Under the pieces are notes generated by a model, which was not told the origin of the DNA, did no database searches, and saw only the letters and a program-made list of their open reading frames with translations. Shown here one piece after another: positions 8,486-16,125 of a DNA stretch of 64,000 bases (position 1 is its first letter; the number at the start of each line of letters is the position of its first letter). The stretch is taken from NCBI GenBank assembly GCA_020633205.1, contig JACKEB010000018.1, positions 124,001-188,000 of the forward strand. Reading direction: 5' to 3'. Position numbers and translations under genes: made by a program. This stretch comes from Polyangiaceae bacterium. Lineage in GTDB: Bacteria > Myxococcota_A > Polyangia > Polyangiales > Polyangiaceae.

Positions 8486-9013
8486 ATGCACGGGTTATCG
8501 TTCGACGCCGCCCGCGCTCCACGGCGCAAGCTGAGGGGAAAGCGAGCTTACTTCGAGCGCGTCCGACGACGTGCCAATGGGCTCGTGATTGCGCCGGGCC
8601 CGGGGCAATGGTGGGACCTCTGGCATTACCATGCGGATTGGTGCGGCTGGGGAAACCGAGGGTGGCGTTGGCGCGAGCCGCACCTGCGCGCCCTGTGTCG
8701 CGTTTTTGCACGCATTGCTGCCTCCGAAGCGGCCTTCACTACACCCTTCCAGATTTGGATCCTCCTCGACGGCAGTGATGCCGGCCAAGATGCGACCTTT
8801 CTGCATACGCCGAACCCGAACGCAGCAAACTTCCCGCTCGCGGCCCAAGGCATTGACTGGAGCGGATCACCGCTCGTGTCCTACTTCAAGGCACAGCTAG
8901 CGGGTGATGTGAGGGTAGGCGTGAGTCGGCGAGAGGATGAACCCGGTGCGACGCAAGCGGATCGCCTCCTCCACTGGGTCAGCGTGGCGGGGGTCGGGCT
9001 GCCGATCGTCTAG
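8486..9013 (+). CDS. Hypothetical protein, Trp/His-rich
   Basis: 175 residues, no signal peptide. The conspicuous feature is WDLWHYHADWCGWGNRGW followed by RWREPHLRAL, a dense aromatic/His cluster conserved-looking enough to be a binding site. A later FLHTPNPNAANFP segment is also distinctive. I cannot assign a family. The G+C pattern at third positions fits real coding. Confidence 0.65.
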   Translation: MHGLSFDAARAPRRKLRGKRAYFERVRRRANGLVIAPGPGQWWDLWHYHADWCGWGNRGWRWREPHLRALCRVFARIAASEAAFTTPFQIWILLDGSDAGQDATFLHTPNPNAANFPLAAQGIDWSGSPLVSYFKAQLAGDVRVGVSRREDEPGATQADRLLHWVSVAGVGLPIV

Positions 9014-9042
9014 ACCGTGCTCTGTTAGGCTTGGAGCGCACA

Positions 9043-9054
9043 CTCACCCCCAAA
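9043..9054 (-). repeat. TTTGGGGGTGAG motif, copy 2 (intergenic)
   Basis: Exact copy of the recurrent 12-mer (read here as CTCACCCCCAAA on the plus strand), 63 bases before the start of the hydrolase gene at 9117. Confidence 0.7.
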
Positions 9055-9116
9055 CCTGGGGACTCCACACGCGCTTGCGCTTGCTCGAGTCGCTGGGCCG
9101 CTGCTAATCGAGAACG

Positions 9117-10304
9117 ATGGGCGGCAGTTGGCGAATCGTTGGGCTAGCGATGCTCTGCGTGCTGAGCGTTGGGTGTGGGAGTGAGGACGACGCTGGGGAG
9201 CAGCAGCCGGTGTTTCCCGAACCGACGGATCCGCTGGGGCCTGGTGCGTTCCAGGTCGGCGTGATTACTTGGACGTTGGAAGATGCGGCTCGGCCCGATG
9301 AGCAGGGCAAGCCGCGGTCACTGAAGGTCGAACTCTGGTATCCGGCGACCGATGAGGCGGCTGACTTGCCCCGTGACGAGTACGACCTGCTCAAAGAGGC
9401 GCCGCCAGAGATCGCGGCAACGCTGCAAGGCGTTAGCACCACGGCGATTGAGCAAGACGCCGCGCGGGACGCCGAGCTCTTGACCACCTTCGCGCCCTAT
9501 CCGGTCGTGGTGTTTTCACACGGTAATGGTGGCCTGCGCTTTCAGAACTTCACGCTGTGTGCTCACCTGGCGAGCCACGGCTTCGTGGTGGTCTCGCCGG
9601 ATCACACCGGGGACACCACTTGGGAAGCCATCAACGGTGGGTTAGGCGTCGCCGAGGTGCTCGAAGCGTTCCCCGAGCGCGCGGCTGACCTGCCATTTGT
9701 CGCTGAGCAGTTGGTGGCGACGGAGGGCCCGCTGAAAGGCGCGGCTCAGACCGATAACTGGGCGATGATGGGCCACTCCTTCGGTGCCTCCATGAGCCTG
9801 GCGCTGACTGAAGAGCACAATGGGATCGAACCCGACGCACGTTTCCGTGCGGCTGTTCCGATGACGCCAGCGAGTTCCATCTTGCCGCTGTTTGGCTACG
9901 GCGTCGAAAAGAGCCGGGTGCCCACGCTGATTTTCGGTGCGAAGCGCGACGGCACCCTCGATTTCGAGAACGAGCAAGTCAGCGCCTACGAGGGGATCCC
10001 TACGGATAAGGCCTTCGCCGCCGTGAAGGAGGCTGGGCACTTTTCCTACACGGATTTGTGCCGTCCCGAGCTGCAAGAGCTAGCCCAGGCTTTGGGCGAA
10101 GACGTGGGGAACATCCTGGGAGACGGCTGCGGGAGCGACTTCATCGAGCCTGAGTCGATGCTGTCGATTCAGCGCTACCTGGTGACGAGCTTCTTGGAAG
10201 CTGAGCTACGCCAGAACATGCAGAGCCGCGCGGCCCTGGCGCCCGCGGCGCTGCCGAGCGAAGTCGCCGAGCCGATGGAGTATCAGACGTCGGGCTTTGA
10301 GTAG
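9117..10304 (+). CDS. Lipoprotein alpha/beta hydrolase (PAF-acetylhydrolase/dienelactone hydrolase-like)
   Basis: Secreted esterase-type enzyme, 395 residues. Signal peptide ends in lipobox LSVGC (Cys20). The alpha/beta-hydrolase core shows the oxyanion strand VVVFSHGNGGLRFQN, DHTGDT, the nucleophile elbow GHSFGAS, an acid region near FGAKRDGTLDF, and a candidate catalytic His in KEAGHFSYTDLC. The order and spacing resemble platelet-activating-factor acetylhydrolase and bacterial dienelactone-hydrolase-like proteins. Substrate unknown. It stands alone, convergent with the radical SAM gene 17 bases away. Confidence 0.85.
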   Translation: MGGSWRIVGLAMLCVLSVGCGSEDDAGEQQPVFPEPTDPLGPGAFQVGVITWTLEDAARPDEQGKPRSLKVELWYPATDEAADLPRDEYDLLKEAPPEIAATLQGVSTTAIEQDAARDAELLTTFAPYPVVVFSHGNGGLRFQNFTLCAHLASHGFVVVSPDHTGDTTWEAINGGLGVAEVLEAFPERAADLPFVAEQLVATEGPLKGAAQTDNWAMMGHSFGASMSLALTEEHNGIEPDARFRAAVPMTPASSILPLFGYGVEKSRVPTLIFGAKRDGTLDFENEQVSAYEGIPTDKAFAAVKEAGHFSYTDLCRPELQELAQALGEDVGNILGDGCGSDFIEPESMLSIQRYLVTSFLEAELRQNMQSRAALAPAALPSEVAEPMEYQTSGFE

Positions 10305-10321
10305 GCGCCGCGCGCAGAAAA

Positions 10322-11137
10322 CTAGCCGGCAACCACCGGCAACCGCCGCGCGTCGTCTCCGCAAAACGCCAATCCCAGCCCGTCCAGCGCGCTCGTCAGT
10401 CCCGCGAAGCTGAATTCTTCGAGCTGACGTCGTGTTTCCGTATAGGAGCACCAGGCGACGCTGCCGTCCCAGCGCATCGAGCAGAAGCGCGGGCTCTTCC
10501 CGCAGGCGCCGAGGCAAGTCATCGACTGAAACGGCCCGCCTGCGATGCGAGCCACCTGCTTGGGGGAGGGCGTGTCTTGGCCACGCATGGGTAGGTACAC
10601 GATGCGCCGATTGTCGATCCCTGCGCGTCGCACCTCGGCAGCAACTTCCTCCGCGATGGCCAGCTGGGAGCGGCGCACCAAGAAGTTGATGCCGCTCGGG
10701 ATCCCAGCCGCTGCGAGCTGCCGCACCTGGGAGATCACGCGCTCCACTTCCGCGTGGTGATGCGGAAAGTGGATCGAGACATGCACCTTGTTCGGACGTG
10801 CACGCACGAGTTGGGAAAACATCGCCTCGTCGAGCAGTGGTAGGCCGTTGGTGGTCAGGGAGCGAAACAGCGTACCCTCGAGCTCACCCAGCACTTGCCA
10901 CAAGGCTGGCGACTCCAGCGGCTCCCCTCCGCCAAAGGACACCGCCTTCAGCCCGTGCGCTGCGGCATCGCGCACCAACGCCACGATGTCTGCCGCGTGC
11001 AGCCGAGTTTGCCCTCCTGGGCCGCTCTCGCTGTAGCAGAACCAGCAGCCCTTGGAGCACTGCTGACTGAGTTCGATGGACAGCCGCTCGATGGACAGCC
11101 GCTCGATGGACAGCCGCTCTTCAGCTAGCGCAGCCAT
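10322..11137 (-). CDS. Radical SAM protein with repeated N-terminus
   Basis: 271 residues. The radical-SAM [4Fe-4S] motif CxxxCxxC is C27-S-K-G-C31-W-F-C34, followed by SFGGGEP for SAM binding. A second Cys set near the C-terminus, CLGACGKSPRFC and WCSY, may ligate an auxiliary cluster, as in SPASM-like peptide or protein modifying enzymes. The N-terminus carries three copies of RLSIE, encoded by a 15-bp tandem repeat. The start overlaps the end of the upstream gene (11125) by 13 bases, so the two are probably translationally coupled. No precursor peptide was found nearby. Substrate unknown. Confidence 0.85.
   Translation of the reverse strand: MAALAEERLSIERLSIERLSIELSQQCSKGCWFCYSESGPGGQTRLHAADIVALVRDAAAHGLKAVSFGGGEPLESPALWQVLGELEGTLFRSLTTNGLPLLDEAMFSQLVRARPNKVHVSIHFPHHHAEVERVISQVRQLAAAGIPSGINFLVRRSQLAIAEEVAAEVRRAGIDNRRIVYLPMRGQDTPSPKQVARIAGGPFQSMTCLGACGKSPRFCSMRWDGSVAWCSYTETRRQLEEFSFAGLTSALDGLGLAFCGDDARRLPVVAG
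11071..11115. repeat. 15-bp in-frame tandem repeat in radical SAM gene
   Basis: Unit GCTCGATGGACAGCC at 11071-11085 (one change), 11086-11100 and 11101-11115. It encodes RLSIE three times ahead of the iron-sulphur motif. Being in frame, gain or loss of copies would change length without breaking the gene. Confidence 0.9.
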
Positions 11138-12006
11138 AGGTAAATCAGCACGCCGATGAAGAGCAGCCCGAGCAACGCGAGGCGTGTCTTGGCCTTCTCT
11201 AGCTCTGGATCCTTGCGGCGTGCGTGGCGTTCGAGGATCTCCGCGTCCCTTCGCTCCTGTTCCGCGAGGTAATCGGCAGAGTAGCGCAGCGGGAGGTCAC
11301 CCCAGGTCTGCGCTTCGTCGTCGCTGAGGTGATCCGCGAGGTGCACTTGTTCGCTCTTGGAGAAGTCTACGGGCAGCCTGAGTCGCGACAGCGCCGCAGT
11401 GAGCTGCTTCAGCTTGGGCGCGAGCTCGAGTGGGGCCGCTGGAGCGCGCTGCAGCGTGTAGAGGCCCGGATCTTCCCCGTGGTCGCGGGTGAAGTGATAC
11501 AGCCCGTCGTCTCCCTCGTTGCCGCTAAACAGCTCGTAAGTATCTCGCAGGTCGAGGGTCCAGCGGACGCCTTCGGTACTTCGTAGCCGCTCGACTTCAT
11601 CGACGCTCAGTTCCCCTTCGCTCAAGAACAGAAACGGTGCGTCGTCCTTGATCGCGATGAAGCGGAGGCCTTCCAGGGCTTCCTGCGCTTCGTCTTCGTC
11701 CTCGACGTCGAGCAGCACCAGCGTGCGTCCCGCGCTGGGCGCCGGGCGCCAGTCTCCCATCGGATCGTCCCCGGCCTTCAAGGCGTGGGCGATGCGCAGC
11801 ACGCTGAGTTCGTCTTCGTTGAAGTTCGGATCCACCGGCGCGAAGCCAAACGCCGCGTCGTTCGGCAGCGCTCCGTCTTCACCGGTATCGAACACCCCGA
11901 CGTGCCCCTGCTCGTCCACGGCGTACCACTGGGTGTCCATGCTGTGCGCGGCAGGAAAGTCCTCCAAAAGGCTCGCGTCCCCCGCAGATTTCAAGGCGCC
12001 CTTCAT
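11125..12006 (-). CDS. Tail-anchored hypothetical protein
   Basis: 293 residues from the ATG at 12006; MDTQWYAVDEQGHVGVF at 11940 is an equally good start and reads like a domain beginning. An acidic soluble region with FDTGEDGALP and repeated Asp/Glu clusters is followed by a Lys/Arg-rich segment and a final membrane helix (LALLGLLFIGVLIYLWLR), so it should be tail-anchored in the inner membrane. Family not recognised. It is upstream of and overlapping the radical SAM gene, so it may be its partner. Confidence 0.7.
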   Translation of the reverse strand: MKGALKSAGDASLLEDFPAAHSMDTQWYAVDEQGHVGVFDTGEDGALPNDAAFGFAPVDPNFNEDELSVLRIAHALKAGDDPMGDWRPAPSAGRTLVLLDVEDEDEAQEALEGLRFIAIKDDAPFLFLSEGELSVDEVERLRSTEGVRWTLDLRDTYELFSGNEGDDGLYHFTRDHGEDPGLYTLQRAPAAPLELAPKLKQLTAALSRLRLPVDFSKSEQVHLADHLSDDEAQTWGDLPLRYSADYLAEQERRDAEILERHARRKDPELEKAKTRLALLGLLFIGVLIYLWLR

Positions 12007-12028
12007 CGCTGTCGCAGCCTGCCGGATT

Positions 12029-12040
12029 TTCGGGGGTGAG
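12029..12040 (+). repeat. TTCGGGGGTGAG, one-mismatch copy of the 12-mer
   Basis: One-base variant of TTTGGGGGTGAG in the space between the divergent genes at 12006 and 12141. Confidence 0.55.
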
Positions 12041-12140
12041 GGTAGCGTCGCGTGGCGCTCTGAGCCGCATCCAAACTCCGGCCGATTGCGGCGAAACCGT
12101 GCACCTTTGCCCGACGCAGCGCGCGCTCCAGGCTGCGCTA

Positions 12141-13040
12141 ATGAGCAGATCGGATTTCGACGTGGTGATTGTCGGTGGGGGGCCGGCGGGGCTCTCAGCA
12201 GCGCTGATCCTGGGGCGCGCGCGGCGGCGGGTGTTGCTGTGTGAAGCCGGGACACCGCGCAATGCACGAGCCCACGCCGTCCAAGGCTTCGTCACTCGCG
12301 ATGGCACGCCACCGGCCGAGCTGCGTCGCATCGGGCGGGAGCAGCTAGCGCCGTACACGTCGGTCGAAGTTCGAGATGCGCGTGTGGACTCACTCCAAGG
12401 TGAAGCGGACGCGTTCCACGTGAAGGTTGGCTCCGAGAGCGTTACCGCGCGGAGAATCATTTTCTGCGTTGGCATGCGTGACGACCTCCTCGACTTGCCT
12501 GGCTACGCCGAGCTTTGGGGAGACGGGATATTTCAGTGCCCCTACTGTCACGGTTGGGAGGTGCGGGACCGGAGCCTCGGATACCTGGCGCCAAGCGCAG
12601 ATGCGCTCCCTTGGACTGCCATGCTCTTGGGTTGGTCATCCGACGTGACGGTGTTCACGGGTGGTGCGTTCGAAGTCAGGCCGGACGTCGCGCAAACCCT
12701 GGAGAGTCAGGGGATCCGGGTGGAAAAAAGAACGCTGAGTCGCCTGGTCTCCGCCGACGACGAACCACGACTTGTCGCCGTGGAGTTCTCCGACGGCCAG
12801 CGCTCCGCGTGCGACGCGCTTTTCTCGCACCCGCCTCAACGCCAAACAGAATTGGTCAAGCAGGCTGATTTGCCGCTCGACGAATCGGGCTTCGTTCGAG
12901 TGGACGCGCAGCAGCAGACGTTGCGGCCGGGGATCTACGCGGCGGGTGACCTGACGACGATGCGTCAAGGCGCGCTGCTGGCAGCGGCGGCCGGCGCAAC
13001 GGCGGCCTACGCGTTGAATCACGAGCTGATGCTGCTCTAG
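12141..13040 (+). CDS. Thioredoxin reductase-like NAD(P)/FAD-dependent oxidoreductase
   Basis: 299 residues from ATG at 12141. FAD-binding VVIVGGGPAGLSAAL at residues 8-22, redox-active pair C133-PY-C136 (CPYCHGWE), and the closing FAD motif GIYAAGDLT. The CPYCHGWE form and small size fit the thioredoxin-reductase-like oxidases and disulphide reductases associated with secondary metabolism and detoxification rather than housekeeping TrxB, which has CAxC. The middle NAD(P) domain lacks a clear GxGxxA motif (YLAPSADALPW), so an NADPH-independent oxidase is possible. Its last 4 bases overlap the convergent AraC gene. Confidence 0.85.
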   Translation: MSRSDFDVVIVGGGPAGLSAALILGRARRRVLLCEAGTPRNARAHAVQGFVTRDGTPPAELRRIGREQLAPYTSVEVRDARVDSLQGEADAFHVKVGSESVTARRIIFCVGMRDDLLDLPGYAELWGDGIFQCPYCHGWEVRDRSLGYLAPSADALPWTAMLLGWSSDVTVFTGGAFEVRPDVAQTLESQGIRVEKRTLSRLVSADDEPRLVAVEFSDGQRSACDALFSHPPQRQTELVKQADLPLDESGFVRVDAQQQTLRPGIYAAGDLTTMRQGALLAAAAGATAAYALNHELMLL

Positions 13041-13864
13041 CCCAGTGTGTTGCGACTTGCGCGCCAGGCGTTGGGGGTCTGGCCGCTGTGATGCCTACGG
13101 AACATGCGGATGAAGCTAGTCGGGTCGCTGTAGCCGACACGTTCGGCGATCACCTCGACCATCTCGTCGGAGTGGAGCAGTCGGCGCCGGGCCTCTGCCA
13201 TGCGGCCGAGCACGATCCACTGATGGGCGCTGCGCCCGGTTTGCTTGCGCAGTAGGGTAGTGATGTGCGTCGGAGTGCGGCGCACCTGCTCGGCCAGTTC
13301 GAGTAGCGTGAAGGGGCCCAGGCAGCGCTGCTCGATCAAGCGCAGGCACTGGGCGGTGAGTGACTCAGGAAGGGGCTCGGCGGCGGACGCTGCTTGAGCG
13401 ACCTCGTCCAAGATCAGCGTCAATAAACTACGCTGCGCGGCCGTCGCTCCCGCATCAATCCTCGAGGAAACACGCTCCAGCTCGCGACACAGGAGCTCGT
13501 AGTGCGCCTGGCGTTCCGCTGGGAGCCGTACGATGGGGGAGCCTCCGCTCCGCACCCGCTGAAATGGCTCGAGCAAGCTTGCGTTGTTTTCGTCTACGAA
13601 GCAGCTCACGCAGAAGCCGACGCCGTAGAGCTCGGAGTCGATCGCTTCGAGGGTGCGATGGGGTTGCCCCGCCGGGACGAGCAGCACTTCTCCCGGTTCT
13701 AGGTTCCACTCGCTTTGCTGCTCGACCTTGGCGCGGCCGCTTAGCTTCAAGCCGAGCACGGCGTGGTCGTGAGTCACGAGCTCGCTGTTCGGGATGGTGC
13801 ACTGCCAGCGCCAGCGCGCCGCGAAGACGGAGCTCTTACGGGCGGCGGAGTCGTCTTGCTTCAT
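13037..13864 (-). CDS. AraC-family transcriptional regulator
   Basis: 275 residues from ATG at 13864 (MKQDDSAARK); the frame stays open upstream but only as low-complexity sequence antisense to nothing useful. N-terminal cupin-like sensor region (LEPGEVLLVPAGQPH) and C-terminal double helix-turn-helix: FTLLELAEQVRRTPTHITTL and the second helix ending GYSDPTSFIRMFRRHHGQTP-like. Convergent with the thioredoxin-reductase-like gene, which may be a target. Ligand unknown. Confidence 0.88.
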   Translation of the reverse strand: MKQDDSAARKSSVFAARWRWQCTIPNSELVTHDHAVLGLKLSGRAKVEQQSEWNLEPGEVLLVPAGQPHRTLEAIDSELYGVGFCVSCFVDENNASLLEPFQRVRSGGSPIVRLPAERQAHYELLCRELERVSSRIDAGATAAQRSLLTLILDEVAQAASAAEPLPESLTAQCLRLIEQRCLGPFTLLELAEQVRRTPTHITTLLRKQTGRSAHQWIVLGRMAEARRRLLHSDEMVEVIAERVGYSDPTSFIRMFRRHHSGQTPNAWRASRNTLG

Positions 13865-13940
13865 TGCCGGAGAGTTATAGCGGAGACCATGAGGCGACGC
13901 CCGTGGCGGTGCCGCCTCCCCCCCAAACAAAAGCACGAGC

Positions 13941-14504
13941 CTACTCGGGGCAGTTGAGCCCGACGCAGGTGTTGAACGCAGTGACCTGCTCGAACGTGGC
14001 CGTGAAGGTCGAGCCATCTGGGCAGGTGATGGTCGCGCTTTCGGTCGCCTGCTCTGCGACGTACGTGAGTGTGTCGCTGCCCTTGGTGGCGGTGATGTTG
14101 CCGCCGTCGACCTGGATGCCGATGCACGGCTCCGTGTCGGTTGGGCCGTACATACCAGGCGTGGTTCCCTGTGGATCATACCTCGAGCCGTCGCTCCACG
14201 ACGTCGTGCCGTTGTCGGAGCTGCAGGTGCCGCTCAAGTCGGGTGCCCAACACCCCATGAGGAACGTCTCGATGCAGCTACCGAACATCGGATTCTGGGC
14301 GTCTTCACACGCCGCTGTGCCGGCGCTGCCGCCAACGCCGCCGCTGTCGCCAATGCCGCCGCTGCCCGTCCCGCCTGAGCCCCCGCCACTGCCGCCCGCG
14401 CCAGCGCCAGCGGTCCCTCCGCCACCGCCATCGTCATCGGAAGAACACCCAGTCGCAGCCACCAAGAGCGCAACCCCGATCCAAGCCATGTGTGAGTTCA
14501 TCAT
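13941..14504 (-). CDS. Gly-rich-linker lipoprotein
   Basis: 187 residues. Signal peptide MMNSHMAWIGVALLVAATGC with lipobox ATGC, then a poly-acidic tip, a linker of about 40 Gly/Ser/Thr residues (GGSGGGSGGTGSGG-type), then a C-terminal domain with eight Cys and a beta-rich look (VDGGNITATKGSDTLTYV). Likely a surface-exposed lipoprotein. No known domain. A short hairpin CGGGCT-GAGA-AGCCCG sits 30 bases upstream of its start at 14534-14549. Confidence 0.75.
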   Translation of the reverse strand: MMNSHMAWIGVALLVAATGCSSDDDGGGGGTAGAGAGGSGGGSGGTGSGGIGDSGGVGGSAGTAACEDAQNPMFGSCIETFLMGCWAPDLSGTCSSDNGTTSWSDGSRYDPQGTTPGMYGPTDTEPCIGIQVDGGNITATKGSDTLTYVAEQATESATITCPDGSTFTATFEQVTAFNTCVGLNCPE

Positions 14505-14703
14505 GGCTCGAGCCTAGGCAAGAACAGTGCCCACGGGCTGAGAAGCCCGAACACGTAACAATTCAAGCTCTTCCGCCATGGCTCTCCCTGGCGTGGCTAT
14601 TTCCGTGTGGTGATTCTGGCTCCGACGCTGGCGTGGTGTTGCGAGACAGATACACCAAAGTGTGAGTTGCTCACCGCGACGGCTGTGCCATTAAGAGCCC
14701 GCG

Positions 14704-15234
14704 ATGAGGGGCAACGCGCACAAAGTCGTGCTTACCGGGCTCTTGGCGTTGAGCTGCGATCCGCTGATTGTCGAAGCCGCTCGGCCATTTCCACCCAACG
14801 CCGGTCCAAGCTATGTGCCGGGGAAACCGGCCTCCACCAGGCTCGAGCGCGAGGCGGATGTTTGCGCCAATCGCGCCGAGGGCACGCCGTGCAAGGGGCA
14901 GGAAGGTGTGTTCTCCGACTACTCGATCTGCCACGAACACGTGTGCATCGAGTCGCGCTGCGGAGATGGCGTGGTCGATCGACGCAAGGGTGAGTTTTGC
15001 GACGCTGGAGACGATGCGGGAGCTTGCGGTCCTGGGTGTTCCAGGGGCTGTTCCGCCGACGCGGACTGTGCCGACCCCAGCGCTTGCAACGGAGTCGAAC
15101 GGTGTATCGACGGCGCTTGCGCGAATGGCGAACGCGTCACCTGTGACGACGCGGATCCAGAGACCGTCGACATTTGCTTGGACGACACTGGGGCGTGTCT
15201 CCATGACAGCGCCAAGGGGCCGTTTCGCTTCTAG
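14704..15234 (+). CDS. Cys-rich secreted protein with CGDG modules
   Basis: 176 residues with an N-terminal export signal ending near LALSC, so probably a lipoprotein. The body contains CGDGVVDRRKGEFCDAGDD, the signature of the myxobacterial Cys-rich repeat known as DUF4215, and CADPSACNGVERCIDGAC with further paired Cys. Such modules occur in large adhesin-like myxobacterial exoproteins; here they form one short protein. Binding partner unknown. Confidence 0.75.
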   Translation: MRGNAHKVVLTGLLALSCDPLIVEAARPFPPNAGPSYVPGKPASTRLEREADVCANRAEGTPCKGQEGVFSDYSICHEHVCIESRCGDGVVDRRKGEFCDAGDDAGACGPGCSRGCSADADCADPSACNGVERCIDGACANGERVTCDDADPETVDICLDDTGACLHDSAKGPFRF

Positions 15235-15417
15235 CGCGATCTGTGCTTGTTAATTTCCTTGGGGAATGTGCCTGGGAGAGTCGGATGTCCCGGCCTTTGG
15301 CAAGTGCTTTCTTGAGGGGGGGAGGTTGCCCTGGGGAAATCGGTCTGATTTGCGGCGGGTTGGGGCTATTTGGCTGGCAGGCGATAATCTGTCTGCGGAA
15401 GTGCCACGAAGAGCGCG
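15235..15417. other. Intergenic gap with two CCCTGGGG-type motifs
   Basis: No gene seen. Contains AATTTCCTTGGGGAAT at 15252-15266 and TTGCCCTGGGGAAAT at 15326-15340, members of an AT-flanked near-palindrome found elsewhere in the window. Confidence 0.4.
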
Positions 15418-16113
15418 ATGGCTTTCACGAAGCTGGAGGCGCTTGCGGTGTTGGCACTCGCAAGCGGGCTCTTGGTAGGCGGATGTGGGTCTGACGGTGA
15501 AGGCGGGGGCACAGGAGGTTCGGGTGGCACGGCAGGCACTAGCGGTTCAGGGGGAAGCTCTGGGGGCGGAAGCGCAGGCGCAAGCGGAGCCGCTAGTGGA
15601 GGGACCGCCGGCGCTCCAACTGGCGGCGCTGGCGGCGACGGTGCCTCGGGAGCCGCTGGATCTGCGGGCGCGCCGGGTGGAACTGGCGGCGCTGGAGGCG
15701 CGGGCGGAGCGCCCAGCGGAGGCACCAGCGGCACTGCCGGAAGCGCAACTGGGGGCGCGGCAGGTACCGGGGGGCCGCCGGCTTGCCTCGGGAGTGCGAC
15801 GCCGTGTGCTTCCCTCGGCGTAACCCAGTGCACCCTCGCGGACGGTTGCAGCGCCAAGAATCCAGCGTGCTCGGGCACTCCGGATAGCTGCAGTTCGCAC
15901 AACTCTGCTAGCGCTTGTGCGCAAGCGGGATGCAGTTGGAGTGGCTCTTGTAGCGGCACCCCCAACGCTTGCGACACCTATGTCGCCCAGCCGTTGTGTG
16001 CCGGAGCCGGCTGTACCTTCGACGCGAGCCTGTGCGGTGGCACGGCGATGGCGTGCGATCAGATCACCACGCAGAACGCCTGTGATGGCCAACCTGGCTG
16101 CAGTTGGCAGTAG
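15418..16113 (+). CDS. Lipoprotein with 90-residue Gly-rich linker and Cys repeats
   Basis: 231 residues. Lipobox LVGGC after a short signal peptide; then about 90 residues made almost only of Gly, Ala, Ser and Thr, which may form a polyglycine-II or flexible stalk. The C-terminal 105 residues hold three to four imperfect modules of the form C-x(8)-C-x4-GC-x-W (for example SACAQAGCSW and NACDGQPGCSW). This architecture recurs in Polyangiales surface lipoproteins. No catalytic motif. Confidence 0.8.
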   Translation: MAFTKLEALAVLALASGLLVGGCGSDGEGGGTGGSGGTAGTSGSGGSSGGGSAGASGAASGGTAGAPTGGAGGDGASGAAGSAGAPGGTGGAGGAGGAPSGGTSGTAGSATGGAAGTGGPPACLGSATPCASLGVTQCTLADGCSAKNPACSGTPDSCSSHNSASACAQAGCSWSGSCSGTPNACDTYVAQPLCAGAGCTFDASLCGGTAMACDQITTQNACDGQPGCSWQ

Positions 16114-16125
16114 GTCAGAGCGTTC

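Noticed and set aside
12007..12267. Upstream extension of the tail-anchored protein gene
   Set aside because: The extra residues are Arg/Pro/Ala shadow sequence overlapping the divergent flavoprotein gene.
13865..14179. Upstream extension of the AraC gene
   Set aside because: The extension is antisense-like low complexity; the internal ATG at 13864 gives a normal AraC length.
13360..14517. Long plus-strand frame of 385 codons across the AraC and lipoprotein genes
   Set aside because: It is antisense to two well-supported genes, has low-complexity Arg/Pro/Ser sequence and no domain.
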